Assembly (NCBI GenBank): GCA_003176995.1
Contig: QHBN01000132.1
Span: 1 to 60,638 of the forward strand
Source of the DNA: Candidatus Nitrosopolaris wilkensis
Lineage (GTDB): Archaea; Thermoproteota; Nitrososphaeria; Nitrososphaerales; Nitrososphaeraceae
DNA length: 60,638 nt
Direction of reading: 5' to 3'
Positions 56,027 to 60,638 of this stretch are shown here, in pieces. Position 1 is the stretch's first letter; every line of letters starts with the position of its first letter. The translations under genes were made by a program, and so were the position numbers. The notes below the pieces were generated by a model. The model had not been told where the DNA came from. It saw nothing but the letters and a program-made list of their open reading frames with translations, and searched no databases.

Positions 56027-56290
56027 CGATCGATAGAAGCTCTTTCAGATCCGGGATCTCGTAGTTGCTCAAGCCAATCGCCCGGGGTTTCTCGTCGTAC
56101 AGCCACACCATTACCCCACAGGTCTCATCGCACATCTCTGGGACTGGCCAGTGGATGAGGTAGAGGTCCATGTAGGTCAGCTCGAGCGGGAGCAAGATAG
56201 CCTCCCACGCTCGCAAGGTCGAGTCGTATACTCTGTAGCTGTTGCAAACCTTGGTGGTGATGAAAACTTCCTTCCTCCGGGCTCAGCGCT
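56027..56290 (-). pseudogene. Fragment of an aldo/keto reductase, GC-richer than surroundings
   Basis: Reading leftward: REEVFITTK-like RKEVFITTKVCNSY, then DSTLRAWEAIL, TYMDLYLIHWPVPE and DEKPRAIGLSNYEIPDLKELL, the consecutive catalytic-His strand and substrate-loop motifs of aldo/keto reductases. About 85 of some 280 residues remain; the N-terminal Asp/Tyr region and the C-terminal cofactor motif are missing, and the middle (WPVPE to VMVWLYDEK) is shortened. GC by eye is well above the flanks, suggesting transfer from another genome. Confidence 0.75.
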
Positions 56291-56313
56291 CCGAAAATAT
56301 CAGGAATTATGTC

Positions 56314-56604
56314 TTATACTGTTACGCTATTTTTCTCGTCTTTTTTCGCTTTTTTGGTGTCAACTATCTCGTTAATGCTATTGCATAATTCTAATAAGCG
56401 CAATCCCTTTTCTGTAGTTTTATAGGTTTTCTTAAGATCATCATGCTCTAACAAGCTATTTCGCAACAGAAGCGCAATATATTCTTCTACTTGGGAAAAT
56501 GATAGAAATGCCTCGTACATTATTCTTGTTTTAAGAACACCATTCATTCTACTAGCAGACGCTAAAATAAGCGTAATTATTTCTGTCCTATCTCTGTATT
56601 TCAT
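56314..56604 (-). CDS. Winged-helix transcriptional regulator (HTH_45/ArnR1-like)
   Basis: A 96-aa DNA-binding protein. MKYRDRTEIITLILASAS is helix 1; KTRIMYEAFLSFSQVEEYIALL holds the helix-turn-helix (residues 25-46); LLEHDDLKKTYKTTEKGLRLL forms the wing and last helix. The tail is Lys/Asp-rich (DTKKAKKDEKN). Such single-domain winged helices are numerous in Nitrososphaeria; target genes unknown. A decayed relative lies at 11322-11550. Next to a transferred AKR fragment. Confidence 0.82.
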   Translation of the reverse strand: MKYRDRTEIITLILASASRMNGVLKTRIMYEAFLSFSQVEEYIALLLRNSLLEHDDLKKTYKTTEKGLRLLELCNSINEIVDTKKAKKDEKNSVTV

Positions 56605-57011
56605 ATGTCCTCATTACATAGTCTGACTGACTATCTCCTCTTTTTTCACCTCTAGATCATATTCGCACTATGGAAATAAAAATCAAGCCCTTGTTGTTTG
56701 CAAAAAGTTTAGGAATTTGCGAACTGAAGCCGAAGGTACGAGGAGTATGTATAAAACAGATGCGGCACCACTTAGCCTATAATAGATGGTTTCTAGCCGG
56801 ATCACACTCTTGCGTTACGTGCTTCTAGAGCTCAGCCAGAATCCTAATAGCTATTCTCAAGCTTTATGTCGAGTCCAGTGCATCACTTTTGAGCATTCCG
56901 ATTGATATTCGACACGCAGAATGCCAATAGTAGAATGTGGAAGCCAATAAGGTGGGTCTTTGGCACTCACAGAACACTGAAACTGAGACCTTAAAGCCGG
57001 CTTGTTCTATG
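56605..57011. other. Gene-poor stretch
   Basis: Upstream of the winged-helix gene. No ORF, repeat or RNA of note; promoter elements are expected at its left end. Confidence 0.35.
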
Positions 57012-57164
57012 TTAACTTTTTAGTAAATATGCATCGCAAATGGAGCATCTACCATCCAAAAAAGGCGCTGCACATCTATCAGTATCTTTACAGTTATACA
57101 ATATCCCGCATTTAGTACATTGATGACCACATCCCCGTATATCTTTTACGTCCAATCTTAACAT
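57012..57164 (-). CDS. Small Cys-rich protein (50 aa, seven Cys)
   Basis: A 50-residue ORF, start MLRLDVKDIRG, with C12, C16, C19, C25, C31, C40 and C43 plus H14: pattern CxxxCxxC-x5-C-x5-C-x8-C-x2-C. This density strongly suggests one or two Zn or Fe-S sites. It is below usual ORF cutoffs. An upstream frame fragment (57204-57404) also Cys-containing precedes it by 40 bp on the same strand. Function unknown. Confidence 0.6.
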   Translation of the reverse strand: MLRLDVKDIRGCGHQCTKCGILYNCKDTDRCAAPFLDGRCSICDAYLLKS

Positions 57165-57203
57165 GAGTCTTGGTTGACCTCAATGTAAAAAGCGACTCTT
57201 CCC

Positions 57204-57404
57204 TTATTCTGGTAAATATGCGAAACCTTCCTCTTGCAATTTCCTACAGCCTGTCTTACGTTTAAATCTCAATTGCTCCAGATCATATTTTGCTTCTTCC
57301 TCATTGGTTACGCATTCTATCTTTGCTTGTATAGCTCCATCTTTATCTACAGAAGTAGGATAGTCGCAACAATTAGCAGCTATCCGGTTTTCACGAAGAC
57401 TCGT
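57204..57404 (-). pseudogene. Start-less gene fragment
   Basis: An open frame of 66 codons with no ATG, GTG or TTG near its beginning, reading NRIAANCCDYPTSVDKDGA, then IECVTNEEEAKYDLEQLRFK and ending GFAYLPE. Composition is convincingly protein-like, and an upstream frame (VNERVFVKTG) may be its displaced N-terminus. It is interpreted as a truncated or frameshifted gene. Confidence 0.4.
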
Positions 57405-57925
57405 TCATTTACTTTGGTAAGCAGCAGTTATGATTTATAACAAACGTTTTTTACTAAATTAAGACACCAACCACCATGTCTATCCGATATTTTGATTCGG
57501 CGACCCTACCTAGATTTAGGCAGGTAAAGATAGGTCATTCGAGTCGGCATCGAGTATCACAGCTAAAAACTCAAGACGCTAGTGGTACAAGTGCCATGTA
57601 ATATCAAAGGGTTAGAGAGTGCCTTGTTTACAGAAGAGAAATGATTTTTTCACCCTTGCTTATCGAATCACCGTCCATTCAGCATTTTTTTCAGAGGCCT
57701 ATGAAGTTGTTATAAAAATCTTGGGCTAGGTATTTGGCGAAGGTTTCTTCAACGGAATATGTATTCTTTGACAACTGCTCGTTTGGCTATACGGTATTCT
57801 ATAATTCTCGCCTCTTAGTACTAGTGAAGCTACTATGACTATTTTCAATCATTAGCTAAACTAATCATTCAGAAAAGAAAAAGAAAATGAAATGAATACT
57901 ACTATATGGTACTCGTCCTCAGGAA
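57405..57925. other. Gene-poor stretch
   Basis: No convincing frame on either strand and no strong repeat. It separates the Cys-rich pair from the secreted Ser-rich gene. Confidence 0.35.
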
Positions 57926-58462
57926 TCAGCCACTTGAAGTAGTACTACCTCTTAAGCCACTTGGATTAGTTCCGCTGTGGTGATGACTATTCGTGTGTGT
58001 GGTCGAAGATCCTGCATGATGTGTTGTTGAAGTCGAGCCTGACCCACTACCACTGCCAGCATTGCCTGGTAAATTATTTGCATTCCCGATGATGGAAAGT
58101 GAACTAGCGGAACCGCTGGAGAATTGCAAATAGCAATTCATGACTTCGGCCTTAGTGAGCTGTCCAGAGCCATGGCCTGCAGCCGACTCGCATGCTAAGA
58201 GATTGTCCATGTTTGGATTGGCGTTATTTATTGTCGATGGTGTACTATTATTGGTGCTGTCAGTAGCGCTGATGCTATTACTACTGTTTCCATTACCAGT
58301 GCTGCTAGTTTTGCCATTGCTTTTGCCGCTGTGATGGGATATACTTTTTTTTGCAGCGAATACTGAACCTGTGATTGTGTTTGATGTTAGGAGCATTAGT
58401 GTTGTTGCTGCTACTACCATGATGACGAATATAGTCGATGTTCCTCTTGTACTTATGTACAT
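57926..58462 (-). CDS. Secreted Ser/Gly/His-rich protein
   Basis: A 178-aa exported protein. A signal segment (IFVIMVVAATTLMLLTSN) is followed by a long Ser/Thr/Asn-rich low-complexity region (residues about 40-85), a short ordered core with two Cys (LLACESAAGHGSGQLTK, EVMNCYLQF; about 88-113) and a second low-complexity tail with GSGSGS and HHAGSSTTHTNSHHH. Likely a cell-surface or extracellular protein, heavily O-glycosylatable by composition; the two Cys could form a disulfide. Function unknown. Confidence 0.75.
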   Translation of the reverse strand: MYISTRGTSTIFVIMVVAATTLMLLTSNTITGSVFAAKKSISHHSGKSNGKTSSTGNGNSSNSISATDSTNNSTPSTINNANPNMDNLLACESAAGHGSGQLTKAEVMNCYLQFSSGSASSLSIIGNANNLPGNAGSGSGSGSTSTTHHAGSSTTHTNSHHHSGTNPSGLRGSTTSSG

Positions 58463-58643
58463 GTACTCGTCATACCAGAGATATCCTTTATACGAACTTA
58501 GAATAACTTCATTATAACTAAGTCTATAACTATTCTTTATTTGATTTTTGACGGATAACTGTATTATTAGATGGTGTAATTATGTCTGGATATTCTATTC
58601 AGGAAGGAGACGTATTTTATGTACGTGAGAGTGTATTATATGA

Positions 58644-59269
58644 CAATATGCTAGAGTTGCAACTTATGACTATTTGCTGCCGTTTAGGCAGAGAAGTGGA
58701 GAAATATTAACTCTAAAGAGTCCACGATGGAGACTCGATTTTGACCCTAGGGATAAGGCTCAGGTTAAGAACTCTACAGCCCTTTCATATGATGCTATTA
58801 GATCAAAAATCAGACATCTGTTGTTAAGGAGTAATGTAGCAATATCCAAGTCAATAACAGATGAAAATAAGATAGGTAGACGTAGGAATGAGATAAAAGC
58901 CAATCACGGCTTTAGGAAGTTTGCTATAACCCAAATGGGTAAATCAAGAATGGATCCAGAAATAAGGGAATATCTCGTTGGGCATAATTGGGTGTTAGAG
59001 GATTATATTCAAAATATTCTGAAGAAGACCGCTTGAATGAATATCTCAGAGCAGTTGATAACTTGACACTAAATGCAGAGAACAGGCTGTTAGGAAAAGT
59101 AGACGATTTCAGGAAACAGGAGCAAGAAATTCATGAATTGAAAAGAGAGAAAGATAAAGAGATCCAGATATTAAAAGAGATGATGCAATTGATATTTGAG
59201 AAACAGGACAGAGAAGATAAGATATGGGAGGAGTTTAATTCAGATGTAGATAAAAATCTGGGTAGTTAA
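58644..59269 (+). pseudogene. Relic of a tyrosine recombinase (integrase), C-terminal half
   Basis: A 5'-truncated frame reads YDYLLPFRQRSGEILTL, then KSITDENKIGRRRNEI and the catalytic block NHGFRKFAITQMGKSR with H-x-x-R, and IREYLVGH. Just after GH the nucleophile-Tyr region shifts frame: the other frame gives YSKYSEEDRLNEYLRAVDNL and a coiled-coil tail (ELKREKDKEIQILKEMMQL). The first Arg half is missing, and the Tyr lies across the shift (near 59010). An archaeal integrase relic; no matching attachment site was found. Confidence 0.7.
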
Positions 59270-59325
59270 AGGCTTCTGATAAAGCCAGAAAATCATTCAT
59301 TAAAGAGTCTAAAGCGAATAAAGAG

Positions 59326-59616
59326 ATGGACAAACGCCTTAAGGAAGCAAGTGCTGCAATTTTGAAAGATAGTAAAAAGGCTGTGAAAAAACGGTGGATC
59401 ATTAAGCTAATATATCTTATTTGGCAATTGGTATTACATGGATTACACAATAGACATTTGTTGCCAGAGCATGGAGCAATGGTAAATGACGACGGTACTT
59501 TGACTCCTTTAATTGCAGTAGGACAAGAAACTGGACAGATGAATGTAAAGGGAACGAAGGGAGATATGATTAATTATAATAATGTAAGATATTGTCAATT
59601 TGCGGTCGGGAATTAA
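59326..59616 (+). CDS. Doubtful ORF of unknown function (96 aa)
   Basis: Starts ATG 59326 but the same frame is open further upstream (from 59266). The N-terminus is Lys-rich and helical (KEASAAILKDSKKAVKKR) with a short hydrophobic stretch (LIYLIWQLVLHGL), the rest polar. It follows the integrase relic in another frame and may be part of the former element. No family recognised. Confidence 0.35.
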   Translation: MDKRLKEASAAILKDSKKAVKKRWIIKLIYLIWQLVLHGLHNRHLLPEHGAMVNDDGTLTPLIAVGQETGQMNVKGTKGDMINYNNVRYCQFAVGN

Positions 59617-60127
59617 GCCTTATAAAACAATAAGTTTTTGAGGTTGGTAGGTCGAAATAGTTAATATTTCAATTTCCCACCGGAAGGCCAAAACCTTCAA
59701 AATATAAAGGTAGTGAGAAGTATTTAATTTTATCGACGGGAGCTGAAGCAACCACTTCTGTAAACTTCAGCTGCCGAATGACATGTCGGACACAGGAAGG
59801 TAGGATATGCGCTTATCCCAATTATTTTCAATCGGGTCGCTAGATTTGTAGTATCTTCTCTATAGAATTAATTAACTATCATTCCTAATCAACTGTTCAA
59901 TCACACAATTGTGCTGTCTCTTTTTACCTCTTTGTGAATCTAGATTTATGGCGTTTCATGTAACAAGACCAGTAATAATCATAAGTGATTGTTTTCTGAT
60001 CACAGCCATTTTCGCTGGTTGAAGGTGTGTCTCATTGCTTTTCATTGTATAATTCCTTGAAAGTATCCCTGCAGTTATCAAAACATCGACGAATGGCTTT
60101 TAGTGGAATTCACTTATATTTGCACTC
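59617..60127. other. Gene-poor stretch
   Basis: A short hairpin GAAGG-CCAAAA-CCTTC near 59683-59698 is the only structure noticed. No ORF. Confidence 0.35.
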
Positions 60128-60295
60128 TCAATGAGTAGCCTTCTGATCTCTAGAAATAGGTAGAAGACGCATATACTTTTGACATTGCTGATAGCAAAAC
60201 AAGCCGTGCTCGTATTGTTCCTGAAATACAGCGTTGATAATATGTGAAGTCTCTACGATTTCACCGTCTTCGTTCCTGTCGTCTTGCCTTGTCAT
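60128..60295 (-). CDS. Small hypothetical protein (55 aa), second of a pair
   Basis: Starts MTRQDDRNEDGEIVETS and contains FQEQYEHGLFCYQQCQKYM with two Cys. The start lies 2 bp after the stop of the preceding small gene (60298-60453), an arrangement typical of co-translated genes. Too short to trust fully, but composition and tandem placement support it. Function unknown. Confidence 0.4.
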   Translation of the reverse strand: MTRQDDRNEDGEIVETSHIINAVFQEQYEHGLFCYQQCQKYMRLLPISRDQKATH

Positions 60296-60297
60296 TA

Positions 60298-60453
60298 TTA
60301 CTGGTCGTCCATTATATCTAATACTTCAACGCTTACCATTTGATCGGGAACGAAAAACAAGTCAGCCGACATCATATCGGCAAGACGAAATATACCACAT
60401 GTTTTGTCTTTGGGACCACATGGGCATTTTTGTCCAGTTGCTATATAGGCCAT
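60298..60453 (-). CDS. Small Cys-containing hypothetical protein (51 aa), first of a pair
   Basis: Starts MAYIATGQKCPCGPKDKTCG with C10, C12 and C19, followed by a polar segment rich in Asp and Val (VSVEVLDIMDDQ). It ends 2 bp before the start of the next small gene on the same strand. The N-terminal Cys cluster suggests metal binding. A larger plus-strand frame on the same DNA (60234-60554) has no features and is considered a shadow. Confidence 0.42.
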   Translation of the reverse strand: MAYIATGQKCPCGPKDKTCGIFRLADMMSADLFFVPDQMVSVEVLDIMDDQ

Positions 60454-60638
60454 ACAAACCTTGTTTTGTGAAGGCTTTTAGGATGAGGGCACGACAGAAG
60501 CGCTACTTTGTGTTGTATTATCGATTACCTAAAAGGTCAGCCTTAATCTTCTAATGCCGTTGTTCGTTGTTCCAAATATGATATATAATGAACTATTTTG
60601 GCGTTACCATCAAACATAGCTTGTAGCACAATAGATAT

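Noticed and set aside
60234-60554. Plus-strand 106-codon frame at the right edge
   Set aside because: Antisense to two tandem small ORFs with better composition; its own product has no feature.
1-60638. CRISPR arrays, rRNA genes, transposases, riboswitches
   Set aside because: No regularly spaced repeats, no rRNA signature and no DDE or serine transposase was seen; only an integrase relic indicates mobility.

Overview
The window reads as a chromosomal segment of an ammonia-oxidising archaeon (Thaumarchaeota/Nitrososphaeria, order Nitrososphaerales; the low GC, sparse coding and abundant gene relics recall Nitrosocosmicus-type genomes, but no marker here fixes the genus). Evidence: archaeal-type information genes (EF-2, AlaRS, LeuRS, TiaS, an aCPSF2-like beta-CASP protein, an initiator tRNA with the archaeal A1-U72 pair), archaeal PurP and UMP kinase, futalosine-type menaquinone genes, a mannosyl-3-phosphoglycerate synthase, winged-helix regulators of the ArnR1/HTH_45 type, and TATA-like boxes about 25-35 bp upstream of start codons.

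Layout. 0-5 kb is accessory: a decayed coiled-coil gene, a small membrane protein overlapping a response regulator whose phosphoacceptor Asp is His, a second truncated receiver gene, a secreted anchored protein, a HAD hydrolase and a PQQ-propeller relic. 5-8.4 kb is a nucleotide-metabolism group (thymidylate kinase, HD phosphohydrolase, UMP kinase). 8.4-14.3 kb mixes small roadblock-like and zinc-ribbon proteins with relics (Gly-rich secreted protein, winged-helix regulator, tatC) around intact purP and tatA. 14.4-21.6 kb carries a CBS protein, a bifunctional nuclease-like DUF151 protein, a dual-specificity phosphatase, asparagine synthetase and mannosylglycerate synthesis. 21.8-47.9 kb is the conserved core: EF-2; mqnD/mqnE/mqnC; HMG-CoA synthase; threonine dehydratase; alaS-leuS; aCPSF2; OGG1-type glycosylase; a 525-aa protein of unknown function; a MoaD-ThiF fusion; threonine synthase; hisI; tiaS; and a two-intron initiator tRNA. 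48.2-52 kb holds two transporters. 52-60.6 kb is a gene-poor decaying region with relics of a lipase, an aldo-keto reductase, an integrase and an unknown protein, plus small Cys-rich ORFs, several too short for a usual ORF cutoff.

Functional picture. Quinone biosynthesis (mqnC/D/E) serves the respiratory chain; HMG-CoA synthase feeds isoprenoid lipids and the quinone tail; mannosylglycerate is a compatible solute; AsnB, ThrC, threonine dehydratase, HisI and PurP are ordinary anabolism. The most striking points are the initiator tRNA with two apparent non-canonical introns, the ubiquitin-like/E1 fusion with an internal Gly-Gly, the receiver domain lacking its Asp, a perfect 20-bp palindrome upstream of asnB, tatC decayed beside intact tatA, and two independent 24-bp tandem duplications. 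No CRISPR array, rRNA or intact mobile element is visible. No gene set here clearly forms an undescribed defence or metabolic system.
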